Source of the DNA: Sulfurimonas aquatica
GTDB taxonomy: Bacteria > Campylobacterota > Campylobacteria > Campylobacterales > Sulfurimonadaceae
Reading direction: 5' to 3'
DNA length: 64,000 nucleotides
NCBI RefSeq assembly: GCF_017357825.1
Contig: NZ_CP046072.1
Coordinates: 1,612,001 to 1,676,000 of the forward strand
Below the pieces are notes generated by a model. That model was not told the origin of the DNA. It saw only the letters and a program-made list of their open reading frames with translations, and ran no database searches. The position numbers were made by a program, and so were the translations under genes. Below are positions 44,717 to 53,776 of this stretch, one piece after another. Numbering within the stretch: the first letter of the stretch is position 1; each line of letters starts with the position of its first letter.

Positions 44717-46557
44717 TGAGTATAGATAATTTAAAAGATTTCACTATTTTATATGTTGAGGATAATAGAGACATATCTGAAGAAGTAGCATATATGCTAC
44801 AAAGGTATGTTAAAAAACTCTATGTAGCATACGATGGTAAAGAGGGGTTAGAAGCCTTTTTAAAAAATAAACCAGATATTATCATAACAGATATACAAAT
44901 GCCAATAATGAATGGCTTAGATATGATAGAGATCATTAGAAAAACTAACACTGAAGTCCCCATTATAGTCACAACCGCATTTAATGAATCTGATTATCTT
45001 TTAAAAGCTATTGAACTACATGTTGATGCTTACCAGGTTAAGCCTATTAAAATGAAAATGTTAATAAAAAGTTTAAATAAAGTAATTGAGCCTATAGTTC
45101 TTCGTGAGCAGGTCAAGCAAAAAAATGAGCAAATATCTGAAAATAACCACTATTTAGAACAGTTTAAAAATATAGTTTATGAGGCATCGATTTTCTCCTC
45201 TTCAGATAAAAATGGAATAATTACAGACATTAACAAGAATTATGAACTCATTTCAGGTTATACACGCGAAGAGATGATAGGTAATCCTCATACTATACAT
45301 ATGGACGATAGTGTAGAAGCAGAAATATATCAAGATTTACGTGACACTATACAAAGTGGTAAGATTTGGAGTGGAATGATAAAAAACAAGAGTAAATCTG
45401 GTAAACCTTACTATGTAATTACTGAGATTGGTCCTATCTATAACAGAGATGGCTCTTTTAAAGAGTACATAGGTATCAGAAATGACGTAAGTGAACTAGA
45501 AGAGTATAAACTTCTTCTAAAAAATGAACTTGCTAAAACAAGTAACAATCTTGAAGAGACCATAAACTATACAAATCAATATGAAAACGCCATTAATACA
45601 AAAACAGCTATTCTCAAAACAGATACTATGAATATTATCACATATGCAAATGATAGTTTTTGTGAACTAAGTGGCTATAAAAGAGAAGAGATATTGGGAC
45701 ATAACTGTCTAGAGATGCGTCATAAAAAGCATCAAGAAACTCTAAATTGCGAGCTAAGAAGAGAGCAACTCTCTAAAAAGAAACTAGTAGAAGAAATTTT
45801 AACCAATATCAAGAAAAATGGGGATGAATATATTGTCGACAACCTCTTTTATCCTATTGTTAACTTAGAGGGAGAAGTTGTAGAGCACCTACAAATCATG
45901 TATGATATAACAGAGTTAATGCAACTCAATCAAGAGATAATTGACACACAAAAAGAGGTAGTACTCACAATGGGTGCTATTGGCGAAACAAGAAGTAAAG
46001 AGACAGGTCTACATGTTAAGAGAGTAGCAGAGTACTCCTACTTACTTGCAAGACTTAGTGGACTGAGTGAAAAAGAGGCATCCTTACTAAAACAAGCTTC
46101 TCCAATGCATGATATAGGAAAAGTTGGAATTCCCGATAATATTTTAAATAAGCCCGGCAAACTCACTGATGAAGAGTTTGAAATTATGAAGACACATGCT
46201 GAGATAGGTTATGAAATGCTAAAGTACTCTAAGAGAGCTATTTTAAAAGCTTCAGCAACTGTAGCCTATACACATCATGAAAAGTATAATGGAACAGGCT
46301 ATCCAAATAAAACCATAGGCAAAGATATCCATATATATGGTCGTATTACAGCTATAGCAGATGTATTTGATGCTTTAGGACATGATAGAGTTTATAAAAA
46401 AGCATGGCCACTTGAGGATATCTTAGAGTTGTTTACCAAAGAGAGAGGCAAGCATTTTGACCCTGATTTAATAGATCTATTTTTTGAAAATTTAGAGAAG
46501 TTTCTTTCCATCAAAGAGAGGATGAATGAAAATATATCACTTGCCACTATTGATTAG
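44716..46557 (+). CDS. REC-PAS-PAS-HD-GYP cyclic-di-GMP phosphodiesterase
   Basis: 613 residues. Receiver about 8-125 (VEDNRDISEE, IITDIQMPIMNG, QVKPIKM), PAS 1 about 150-270 with KIWSGMIKNKSKSG, PAS 2 about 290-410 with GYKREEILGHNC, and an HD-GYP domain about 420-600 with HDIGKVGIPDNIL, HAEIGYEML, HHEKYNGTGYP and IADVFDALGHDR. HD-GYP enzymes hydrolyse cyclic-di-GMP to GMP; metal-binding and GYP residues are all present, so activity is expected. It directly follows the CHASE8 kinase and is its probable phosphorylation target. Confidence 0.92.
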   Translation: MSIDNLKDFTILYVEDNRDISEEVAYMLQRYVKKLYVAYDGKEGLEAFLKNKPDIIITDIQMPIMNGLDMIEIIRKTNTEVPIIVTTAFNESDYLLKAIELHVDAYQVKPIKMKMLIKSLNKVIEPIVLREQVKQKNEQISENNHYLEQFKNIVYEASIFSSSDKNGIITDINKNYELISGYTREEMIGNPHTIHMDDSVEAEIYQDLRDTIQSGKIWSGMIKNKSKSGKPYYVITEIGPIYNRDGSFKEYIGIRNDVSELEEYKLLLKNELAKTSNNLEETINYTNQYENAINTKTAILKTDTMNIITYANDSFCELSGYKREEILGHNCLEMRHKKHQETLNCELRREQLSKKKLVEEILTNIKKNGDEYIVDNLFYPIVNLEGEVVEHLQIMYDITELMQLNQEIIDTQKEVVLTMGAIGETRSKETGLHVKRVAEYSYLLARLSGLSEKEASLLKQASPMHDIGKVGIPDNILNKPGKLTDEEFEIMKTHAEIGYEMLKYSKRAILKASATVAYTHHEKYNGTGYPNKTIGKDIHIYGRITAIADVFDALGHDRVYKKAWPLEDILELFTKERGKHFDPDLIDLFFENLEKFLSIKERMNENISLATID

Positions 46558-46697
46558 AAAATTGGTGTTAAGTAAAATGGATAAATGATTAAAAATAATA
46601 AGCTAAAATCAAAATCCTACTTTATTCTTTAAGCAAAACATCATCAATATTCCCCTACCCTACAGAAATTGAAAAAAATAATATTAAAGAACTTAAA

Positions 46698-48632
46698 ATG
46701 TCAAATAGATTAGAAAAAGAAGATAGCCCTTACCTCCAACAACATAAAGAAAGTCTCGTTGATTGGTGGCCTTGGTGCGATGAAGCGTTTGAAAAAGCGG
46801 AAGCTGAGAATAAAGCGGTTTTTATATCAATAGGTTATAGTTCATCTCAACTGTGTCATGTAATGAAAGAAAAAGTTTTTAATAACCAAGAGTGTGCAGA
46901 TATTTTAAATGAAAACTTTATCTGCGTTAAGGTTGACCGCGAAGAGAGACCCGACATAGACAAGTACTATCAAGAGGTACATCAACTTCTAAACAGGCGT
47001 CCAGGTGGTTGGCCAACTTCTATCTTTTGTACACCAGAAAATAAACCATTTTTTGCAGGTACTTACATTCCAGCTGAGTCTAGTGAAACTAGTATTGAGG
47101 GAATGGGCTTTAAAGCACTCTCTTCACTCATAGCTACTAAAATAGCCCAAAATGATAAAGAACTTTTTGAAAACGCTGATGAAATAGAAGACTTTATAAA
47201 TAAAGTAAATCATCCAACAGAGGCGACCAAACTTAAAGAGGAGTTCTATAAGAACTTCATGCTTCAAGCAAAAAATAATTATGAGCCAAAAAATGGCGGT
47301 TTTTCTCTTTCTCCGAAATTTCCACACGCCTCAACTCTCAATACTTTAATGACAATAGATAGACTCTACAATGATAAAAGTGCAGCTTCAATGGTAAAGC
47401 ATACACTTGATTCAATGATGAAGGGTGGAATATATGACAGGGTTGATGGTGGTTTTTGTCGCTATAGCACGGATGAGAAATGGCTTGTACCTCACTTTGA
47501 AAAAATGCTCTATGATAATGCCCTACTTTGTGGCGTTTACACAGATGCCTATCTTACATACAATGATGAGAGGTACCTACAAATTTCAAAAGAGTGTGCA
47601 GACTTTTGGCATAACTATATGAGTGAAGATGATCTTTTTTACTCAGCAAGCGATGCGGATATCAAAGCAAAAAAGGGATCTTACTTTGTCTATACGTATG
47701 ATGAAGTTCATTCACTTCTAACTAATAACAACTATGATGATATAGAGAGTAAGCTAGAGACTATGGGCGTTACTAAAGAGGGAAACTTTGAAGGAAAAAA
47801 TATAATCCGTTTTGAAACAGATAACACTCCCGTATGGTATGTAGACGTAAAAGCCGACTTACAAAGAGTCCGTGCAAAACGCGACTACCCTTTTATAGAT
47901 AAAAAAATTCAAACTTCTTGGTCCTCTATGATGATTAACTCTCTCTTTAAACTAGGTAGCATAGACTCAAGTTATATGCAAAGAGCTGTAAAAAGTCTAG
48001 ACAAACTACTTGAGACTATGTATATAGATGGCGCTTTATACCATACAACGCTTATTCATAAACAGCCAAAAGTAGAGGCTTTTTTAGAGGACTACGCTTA
48101 TCTTGCGCAAGCACTTATAACCGCGTTTAAACATACCGGTGATGAGCTTTATCTCATAAACGCCCAAAGATTTGCAAATAAAGCACTAGAAGAGTTTTAC
48201 GACAAAGGAACTTGGAACTTTAGTAGAGGTGATTTCATAACTAAGGCTGAGACGTCCGATAACACTTACATAAGTTCAATAAGTATCATTATAGATGTTC
48301 TTATATCTTTAGGAACACTTCTTGATGATGAGAAATATACTCATTTTGCATTTAAAACTATGGAGTATAACTCTTATGAGTTAGGGCGTAAACCTATCTA
48401 TTTTCCATATATGCTCACTCAAGTTATCAGGTACCTAAAGGGTGATAGAATTATTAAATCTAATCAGGACAACTTAAAGAACAATACTTACGAGTTAGCA
48501 AAGCTCAGATACCCTTTTGTACATTATCGCGCTTCTGAGGATAAAGACTTTATGATATGTGGTGATAAAAGCTGTTTTTCATTTACGCAAGATATAAATG
48601 AGATTAACAGACTCATTACAAACTCTTTTTAA
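46698..48632 (+). CDS. YyaL/SPATA20-type thioredoxin-fold protein (DUF255)
   Basis: 644 residues. N-terminal thioredoxin-like DUF255 domain ([50 protein letters not shown]) and a C-terminal (alpha/alpha)6-barrel-like part ([28 protein letters not shown]). The usual CHWCH motif is changed to SQLCH, so only one active-site cysteine remains. The cellular role of this family is not settled. A second member lies at 62354-64000. Not in an operon by spacing. Confidence 0.85.
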   Translation: MSNRLEKEDSPYLQQHKESLVDWWPWCDEAFEKAEAENKAVFISIGYSSSQLCHVMKEKVFNNQECADILNENFICVKVDREERPDIDKYYQEVHQLLNRRPGGWPTSIFCTPENKPFFAGTYIPAESSETSIEGMGFKALSSLIATKIAQNDKELFENADEIEDFINKVNHPTEATKLKEEFYKNFMLQAKNNYEPKNGGFSLSPKFPHASTLNTLMTIDRLYNDKSAASMVKHTLDSMMKGGIYDRVDGGFCRYSTDEKWLVPHFEKMLYDNALLCGVYTDAYLTYNDERYLQISKECADFWHNYMSEDDLFYSASDADIKAKKGSYFVYTYDEVHSLLTNNNYDDIESKLETMGVTKEGNFEGKNIIRFETDNTPVWYVDVKADLQRVRAKRDYPFIDKKIQTSWSSMMINSLFKLGSIDSSYMQRAVKSLDKLLETMYIDGALYHTTLIHKQPKVEAFLEDYAYLAQALITAFKHTGDELYLINAQRFANKALEEFYDKGTWNFSRGDFITKAETSDNTYISSISIIIDVLISLGTLLDDEKYTHFAFKTMEYNSYELGRKPIYFPYMLTQVIRYLKGDRIIKSNQDNLKNNTYELAKLRYPFVHYRASEDKDFMICGDKSCFSFTQDINEINRLITNSF

Positions 48633-48644
48633 TAATTCATGCTT

Positions 48645-48650
48645 TATAAT
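48645..48650 (+). promoter_or_regulatory. -10 box for the PPK2 gene
   Basis: TATAAT 27 bases before the ATG at 48678; AGGGAG gives a good ribosome site. Confidence 0.45.
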
Positions 48651-48677
48651 AGTTACAGATAATTACAGGGAGTCACA

Positions 48678-49613
48678 ATGGGTTCAAAAAGAAATATGAT
48701 TGATGATGAGTTAAGTGAAGATTCTAAACTTGAAGAGATTGTTCATGAAGATAGAAGAAAAGATAAAGATGCCAATAAAAAAGAGTCTGAAAAACGTAAC
48801 AAAAAAGGTACTAAGAAACGGGTAGCTGTCTGGGTAAAAGATGAAGTTTTACAGTATGAAAGTGAACTTAAAAAACTTCAAATTGAACTACTAAAGATGC
48901 AAAACCATATCAAAGAGACGGGACAGAAAGTTTTAATGATATTTGAAGGACGTGACGCTGCTGGAAAAGGTGGTACTATAAAACGTATAACTGAGCATCT
49001 TAATCCTCGTGGAGCAAGAGTAGTAGCCCTTGACAAGCCTAGTGATGTTGAAAAAACACAGTGGTACTTTCAGCGTTATTCTCACTATCTACCATCTGCA
49101 GGAGAGATAGTCCTTTTTGATAGAAGTTGGTATAACCGTGGTGGTGTTGAACCTGTTATGGAATTTTGTACGCAAGAAGAGCATAAAGAGTTTTTACATG
49201 AAGTTCCAGAGTTTGAAAAGATGCTTATAAACTCAGATATTATTATATTTAAGTTTTATTTTTCTGTTTCAAAAAGTGAACAGAAAAAACGTTTTGACAA
49301 AAGACGAACAGATCCACTCAAACAGTATAAACTTTCACCTGTAGATGAAAAATCTCAAGGTCTTTGGGACAAATACACTATAGCAAAGTACTCTATGCTT
49401 CTTGCATCACATACTGATCATGCGCCTTGGACAATAATCCGTTCAGACAATAAGAAAAAAGCTCGTATAAACTGTATAAAACATATACTTGACAATATTG
49501 AGTACCCTACAAAACTCAAGAAAAATGAGTTTATAGCGGATGATGAGATTAGAATTTATGGTAATGATGAGATAAAAATTATGGAGACTGAAATGTCTTT
49601 AAAAAAAAACTAA
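48678..49613 (+). CDS. ppk2: Polyphosphate kinase 2 (PPK2)
   Basis: Uses polyphosphate to phosphorylate nucleoside diphosphates (or the reverse). 311 residues: a charged N-terminal tail (1-45), Walker A region FEGRDAAGKGG (about 89-99), Walker B/lid EIVLFDRSWYNRGGVEPVM (143-161), and KRRTDPLKQYKLSPVD. The GVEPVM lid and single-domain length fit class I PPK2, which favours ADP/GDP to ATP/GTP. The start at 48678 has a strong ribosome site. A small lipoprotein gene follows. Confidence 0.92.
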   Translation: MGSKRNMIDDELSEDSKLEEIVHEDRRKDKDANKKESEKRNKKGTKKRVAVWVKDEVLQYESELKKLQIELLKMQNHIKETGQKVLMIFEGRDAAGKGGTIKRITEHLNPRGARVVALDKPSDVEKTQWYFQRYSHYLPSAGEIVLFDRSWYNRGGVEPVMEFCTQEEHKEFLHEVPEFEKMLINSDIIIFKFYFSVSKSEQKKRFDKRRTDPLKQYKLSPVDEKSQGLWDKYTIAKYSMLLASHTDHAPWTIIRSDNKKKARINCIKHILDNIEYPTKLKKNEFIADDEIRIYGNDEIKIMETEMSLKKN

Positions 49614-49624
49614 AGGAGTAAAAT

Positions 49625-49729
49625 ATGAAATCAATAATATTCTTAACACTCCTAGTATTAGGTGCTATCACGGCATTTACTGCATGTGAACGTAATGATT
49701 ACCAGCACCCTATGCATAGAAGTAAATAA
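49625..49729 (+). CDS. Small lipoprotein-like peptide
   Basis: 34 codons: a basic start, a hydrophobic stretch (IIFLTLLVLGAIT) and a possible lipobox AFTAC followed by a short polar tail ending HRSK. AAGGAG overlaps the PPK2 stop, so it would be translated with PPK2. Entericidin-like in general form, but with no sequence match I can name. Composition, ribosome site and signal support a real gene. Confidence 0.55.
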   Translation: MKSIIFLTLLVLGAITAFTACERNDYQHPMHRSK

Positions 49730-49769
49730 TTTATAAATAGCATGAATATAAAAATTACTATATTTTAGT

Positions 49770-49775
49770 TATAAT
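49770..49775 (+). promoter_or_regulatory. -10 box for plsC-pdxJ-pdxA
   Basis: TATAAT 27 bases before the plsC ATG; AGAAGG lies six bases before the ATG. Confidence 0.45.
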
Positions 49776-49802
49776 CTTTGTTTTAAAATTAGAAGGTAAC
49801 AT

Positions 49803-50501
49803 ATGCTAAAAAATATTGGTAAATTTATATTTATGATTGAACTCGGACTTAGATATGTCTCAATCTTCAAAAAGACATTTTTCCACCCATTTATAACACT
49901 AAAGCCAGCGTATCAAAACCTCTCAAAAGAGAGACAGAACTACTCACTTAAAGTATTAGAGTACTTAAATATCGGAGTAAATGTATCGGGTAAACTTCTA
50001 AAAGAAGATAAGGTCCTATATGCAATCAACCACCGATCTCTACTTGACATCATCGTTATTGAAAGTATTCTAGCATCATCATCAAAAAATGGTGCATGGA
50101 TAGCTAAACAGGAACTTTTTGATTCTGTTATTTATGGAAAATTTTTCGAATATAGTGGCTGCATAAGCGTTGACTTGGAGAGTAAAAAGGGACTTCTTAG
50201 TTTCTTTAAAAAAATCAAAAAGACATTTGCTAAAGTTGATAATATGAACCTTTACATGTTTCCAGAAGGTGAGCGTTTTAAAGGTGAAGGTATTCATAAG
50301 TTTCAAAGTGGTGCAGCAAAGATAGCAAAAGCAAATAATCTTAAAATAGTCCCTATTTACATAGATGGAAAGATGGAAGAAGTTTTTGAAGCTGCCCCAT
50401 ATAAAGAAAAAGTAAACGTGAATGTATACATAGGAGATGTTATCTCGCATGAAACGCTAGAAGCGGACTACTTAAAATTTTATGATAGCGTAAAAGGTTA
50501 G
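49803..50501 (+). CDS. plsC: 1-acyl-sn-glycerol-3-phosphate acyltransferase
   Basis: Makes phosphatidic acid from lysophosphatidic acid at the inner membrane. 232 residues with the catalytic NHRSLLD (NHxxxxD), the glycerol-phosphate motif FPEGERFKGEG and a later PIYIDG. FPEGER replaces the usual FPEGTR. It is six bases before pdxJ, so probably the same transcript. Confidence 0.88.
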   Translation: MLKNIGKFIFMIELGLRYVSIFKKTFFHPFITLKPAYQNLSKERQNYSLKVLEYLNIGVNVSGKLLKEDKVLYAINHRSLLDIIVIESILASSSKNGAWIAKQELFDSVIYGKFFEYSGCISVDLESKKGLLSFFKKIKKTFAKVDNMNLYMFPEGERFKGEGIHKFQSGAAKIAKANNLKIVPIYIDGKMEEVFEAAPYKEKVNVNVYIGDVISHETLEADYLKFYDSVKG

Positions 50502-50507
50502 AGATAG

Positions 50508-51302
50508 ATGTCAAAGATGAGACTAGGCGTAAATATAGACCACGTAGCCGTACTGCGTGAAGCGAGGCAAGTAAACGATCCTGACATTATTCAAGCTCTT
50601 TATGTCGCTTGTGCGAGTGGAGCTGATCAGATAACCATTCACCTTCGTGAAGATAGACGCCATATACAAGATGCAGATGTAAAGTCTATCATGGCATTAT
50701 CAAAGCTTCCGGTCAACCTTGAGTGTTCTATAAACCGTGATATTTTAAATATAGTAAGTAGGGTTAAACCTCACCGTGCGACGCTTGTTCCTGAAAAACG
50801 CCAGGAGGTAACAACTGAGGGTGGACTTGACGTCTTTACTTATGAAGACGATGTTGCTTATGCTATAGAACAACTTCACGATAGTATCATTCCGGTTTCA
50901 CTTTTTGTTGATCCAACCATAGAAGCTATGGATAAGTCAAAAGAGTTAGGCGCAGAGATGGTTGAACTTCATACTGGACTTTTTGCAAATCTATTTGCAA
51001 TGCTTAATACGTCCCTACCACATTCAAATCACTCAGTAAAAGAGCTAGAACATCCAAGATATATGCTTTCTAGTATGTTAGAAAACTCAATAGAGCAGAT
51101 AAAACTCTCAGCAATTCATGCAGATAAGATAGGTCTAGAAGTAGCGGCAGGTCATGGACTTAACTATCATAATGTTCATGAGATGATGAAAATAAAAGAG
51201 ATAATAGAGTTAAACATAGGTCAAAGCATCATCGCTAGAAGTGTTTTTAGTGGTCTGAGCGATGCTATAAAAGAGATGAAAAGGCTCACAACAAGAATAT
51301 GA
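50508..51302 (+). CDS. pdxJ: Pyridoxine 5'-phosphate synthase
   Basis: Closes the pyridoxine ring from 3-amino-1-hydroxyacetone phosphate and deoxyxylulose 5-phosphate (DXP-dependent vitamin B6 route). Seen: RLGVNIDHVAVLREAR, ITIHLREDRRHI, LVPEKRQEVTTEGG, LEVAAGHGLNYHN. 264 residues, normal for the group. It overlaps pdxA by four bases, the arrangement usual in Campylobacterota. Confidence 0.96.
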   Translation: MSKMRLGVNIDHVAVLREARQVNDPDIIQALYVACASGADQITIHLREDRRHIQDADVKSIMALSKLPVNLECSINRDILNIVSRVKPHRATLVPEKRQEVTTEGGLDVFTYEDDVAYAIEQLHDSIIPVSLFVDPTIEAMDKSKELGAEMVELHTGLFANLFAMLNTSLPHSNHSVKELEHPRYMLSSMLENSIEQIKLSAIHADKIGLEVAAGHGLNYHNVHEMMKIKEIIELNIGQSIIARSVFSGLSDAIKEMKRLTTRI

Positions 51303-52210
51303 AACCAAAAATAGCAATAAGCATAGGCGACTTAAGTGGAGTTGGGATAGAAATAGCTCTAAAGTCACATGAAGAGATCTCTAAACTTTGTGATCCACTC
51401 TACTGCATAAATGAAGAGCTACTTGCTCAAGCCTCAAAACTTTTGAATAAAAATATCCCTAAAGACTTTAAACTCCATAGCGTTCCTGGCTCGTTTGAGA
51501 TAGAAGTTGCAACAGTAAATGCCAATAGTGGAAAATACTCATATGACTCATTTATAGAAGCTATAAAGTTATGTGAGACCAAAGAAGCGGATGCAGTTGT
51601 TACTATGCCAATCCATAAAGAGGCTTGGATGATGGCTGGAGTTGAGTACAAAGGGCATACTGACCTTCTTCGGGACTACTTTGATAAAGACGCCATTATG
51701 ATGCTTGGTTGTCCCGAGATGTATGTAGCCCTTTTTACAGAGCATATCCCTCTCAAAGAGGTTGCTTCATCTATAAAATATAAAAGATTAAAACAATTTC
51801 TTGTGGACTTGCATAGAGATGTTAAAGATAAAAAAGTAGCAGTACTCGGACTTAATCCTCATGCTGGAGATAATGGTGTTCTTGGGCAAGAAGAACTTAT
51901 AATCATGAAAGCAGTGAAGAGTGCTAACAAAAAAATAGGTGCTGAACAGTTTGTTGGTCCAGTGGTTCCAGACATCGCGTTTACTCCTCACTTTCGTGAG
52001 AACTTCAACTACTTCGTAGCAATGTATCACGACCAAGGGCTAGCACCACTTAAAGCTCTTCATTTTGATGAGAGTGTAAATATCTCTTTAAACCTTCCAA
52101 TAGTAAGAACTTCAGTAGATCATGGAACTGCATTTGACATCGCTTATAAAGGTCAGGCAAAAAACCTTAGTTATATAAACGCTATCAAGAGTGCAATAAG
52201 TTTTTTATAA
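51299..52210 (+). CDS. pdxA: 4-hydroxythreonine-4-phosphate dehydrogenase
   Basis: Oxidises 4-phosphohydroxy-threonine and supplies the PdxJ substrate. 303 residues with SIGDLSGVGIE, MPIHKEAWMMAG with GHTDLL, VLGLNPHAGD, MYHDQGLAPLK (metal histidine) and SVDHGTAFDIAYKG. Co-translated with pdxJ. Confidence 0.96.
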   Translation: MKPKIAISIGDLSGVGIEIALKSHEEISKLCDPLYCINEELLAQASKLLNKNIPKDFKLHSVPGSFEIEVATVNANSGKYSYDSFIEAIKLCETKEADAVVTMPIHKEAWMMAGVEYKGHTDLLRDYFDKDAIMMLGCPEMYVALFTEHIPLKEVASSIKYKRLKQFLVDLHRDVKDKKVAVLGLNPHAGDNGVLGQEELIIMKAVKSANKKIGAEQFVGPVVPDIAFTPHFRENFNYFVAMYHDQGLAPLKALHFDESVNISLNLPIVRTSVDHGTAFDIAYKGQAKNLSYINAIKSAISFL

Positions 52211-52249
52211 CACTTTAAAATATTATTTTTCATTTAAGTCTTTTTGGGT

Positions 52250-52255
52250 TATAAT
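52250..52255 (+). promoter_or_regulatory. -10 box and stem in the peroxidase leader
   Basis: TATAAT at 52250 gives a leader of about 45 bases before the ATG at 52307. The leader holds AAAGATT-ATA-AATCTTT. A PerR- or Fur-like site is possible but not clear. Confidence 0.4.
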
Positions 52256-52306
52256 GTGAGGAAATAAAGATTATAAATCTTTAACTAAAATCACTAAGGA
52301 CATTTA

Positions 52307-53320
52307 ATGAAAAAATTTATATCACTTACACTTGCTTGTACATCACTTATCATGGCTTCTTCACTTACTAAAGAAGCAGTAAATGCCGGTTTAGCTCCTA
52401 TTCCAGCAACTAAGTCTGCTCTTATGAAGTTAATCGATCCTCAAAATATCATCACTGATGCTAAGGTTGAACTTGGTAAAAAACTTTACTTTGATCCTAG
52501 ACTTTCTAAAAGTGGTTTTATCAGCTGTAACTCATGTCATAACCTAAGTGAAGGTGGAGATGATGGGATAGAGGCTGCTGTTGGTCATAAATGGACGGTT
52601 AATCCACACCATTTAAACTCTCCAACTGTATTTAACGCAGTATTTAATGACAAGCAGTTTTGGGATGGTAGAAGTCCACACTTAGAAGACCAAGCACAAG
52701 GGCCTATTCAAGCAGGACCTGAAATGGCAGCTACAAAAGAGCACGTATCTTCTACTGTAACTTCTATACCAGCTTATGTAGATGAGTTTAAAAATGCTTA
52801 TGGTAAAAATGTAAATATTACATTTGAAAAAATCACAGATACTATTGGCCTTTTTGAGAGAACTCTTGTAACGCCATCTGCATTTGATGACTATATGAAT
52901 GGTAATAACCAAGCACTTAGTACAAAGCAAAAAGATGGCTTAAAGACTTTCATCCAAGTTGGTTGTGCATCATGTCATAATGGTGTTGGTATTGGTGGGT
53001 CTATGAATGTTATAAATCTTTTTGGCACATACAAGTATATGGATGTAGGTGACTTTAAAGGTGATGCAAATGGTATGGTAAAAGTTCCTACTCTGAGAAA
53101 CATTACTCAGACTGCTCCATACTTTCATAATGGTAAAGTAGCTACTCTTAAAGAGGCTATTGTTGAGATGGGACGTATTCAACTTGGTAAGAATATAACA
53201 GATACTCAGGCTGATTCAATCGAAGAGTTCTTAAAAGCTTTAGAGGGTAAAAAATCAAACATGGTGCTACCATTACTACCAGCATCAACTGAAAATACTC
53301 CAAAACCAGACTTAAATTAA
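52307..53320 (+). CDS. Di-haem cytochrome c peroxidase
   Basis: Periplasmic enzyme that reduces hydrogen peroxide with electrons from cytochrome c. 337 residues: signal peptide about 1-18, first haem site CNSCH (C74, C77, H78), second haem site CASCH (C220, C223, H224), family stretches LGKKLYFDPRLSKSG, SPTVFNAVFNDKQFWDGR, and KVPTLRNITQTAPYFHNG. All expected for the CcpA/MauG family peroxidase branch. Confidence 0.93.
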   Translation: MKKFISLTLACTSLIMASSLTKEAVNAGLAPIPATKSALMKLIDPQNIITDAKVELGKKLYFDPRLSKSGFISCNSCHNLSEGGDDGIEAAVGHKWTVNPHHLNSPTVFNAVFNDKQFWDGRSPHLEDQAQGPIQAGPEMAATKEHVSSTVTSIPAYVDEFKNAYGKNVNITFEKITDTIGLFERTLVTPSAFDDYMNGNNQALSTKQKDGLKTFIQVGCASCHNGVGIGGSMNVINLFGTYKYMDVGDFKGDANGMVKVPTLRNITQTAPYFHNGKVATLKEAIVEMGRIQLGKNITDTQADSIEEFLKALEGKKSNMVLPLLPASTENTPKPDLN

Positions 53321-53330
53321 GACTATAAGA

Positions 53331-53338
53331 TGTATAAT
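53331..53338 (+). promoter_or_regulatory. -10 promoter for the DUF1566 / Memo genes
   Basis: TG-TATAAT, predicted start near 53345. The short leader contains TTGTAAA and TTTACAA arms (53339-53365) with the AAGG ribosome site between them. Confidence 0.5.
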
Positions 53339-53365
53339 TTGTAAATCCACATATAAGGTTTACAA

Positions 53366-53776
53366 ATGAAACTACATCTTATAGCAGCAACATTACTTTT
53401 ATTTTCTACTCTAAATGCAAGAGATGTAGTATTAGATACTAGCACATCTCTTCTTTGGCAAGACGCCCCTGACAATGCGGACCTCTCAATAACATACTAT
53501 GAAGCAGAGGAATACTGTGCAAAACTTAAAATAGATCAATATCAAAATTTCAGAATCCCAACACTAAATGAACTGCAAAGTTTAGTTGATTATACAAAAT
53601 ACAAACCTGCAATAATTTCAGGTTTTAACTATACTGAAGATGGAACATACTGGACTACAACGCCATTTGCAGATGACAGCTCTGAGACATGGACTATTAG
53701 CTTTTCAAAGGGTGAACGTAATGTAAAGGGAAAACACTACAGTAGATATGTCAGATGCGTTCAAAAAGTAAAATAA
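53366..53776 (+). CDS. Secreted DUF1566 protein
   Basis: 136 residues, signal peptide about 1-18 (KLHLIAATLLLFSTLNA), then a DUF1566 / Lcl C-terminal-like domain: LLWQDAPDN, AEEYCAKLKIDQYQNFRIPTLNEL, YWTTTPFADDSSETWTISFSKG, YVRCVQ. Two cysteines may form a disulfide. A related gene lies at 55230-55706. Function unknown. Its 3' end overlaps the next frame by 22 bases. Confidence 0.82.
   Translation: MKLHLIAATLLLFSTLNARDVVLDTSTSLLWQDAPDNADLSITYYEAEEYCAKLKIDQYQNFRIPTLNELQSLVDYTKYKPAIISGFNYTEDGTYWTTTPFADDSSETWTISFSKGERNVKGKHYSRYVRCVQKVK

Noticed and set aside
25754-46557. The signalling island as a mobile element or genomic island with att sites
   Set aside because: No integrase, transposase, tRNA end or flanking direct repeat was seen, and base composition looks like the neighbouring genes by eye.
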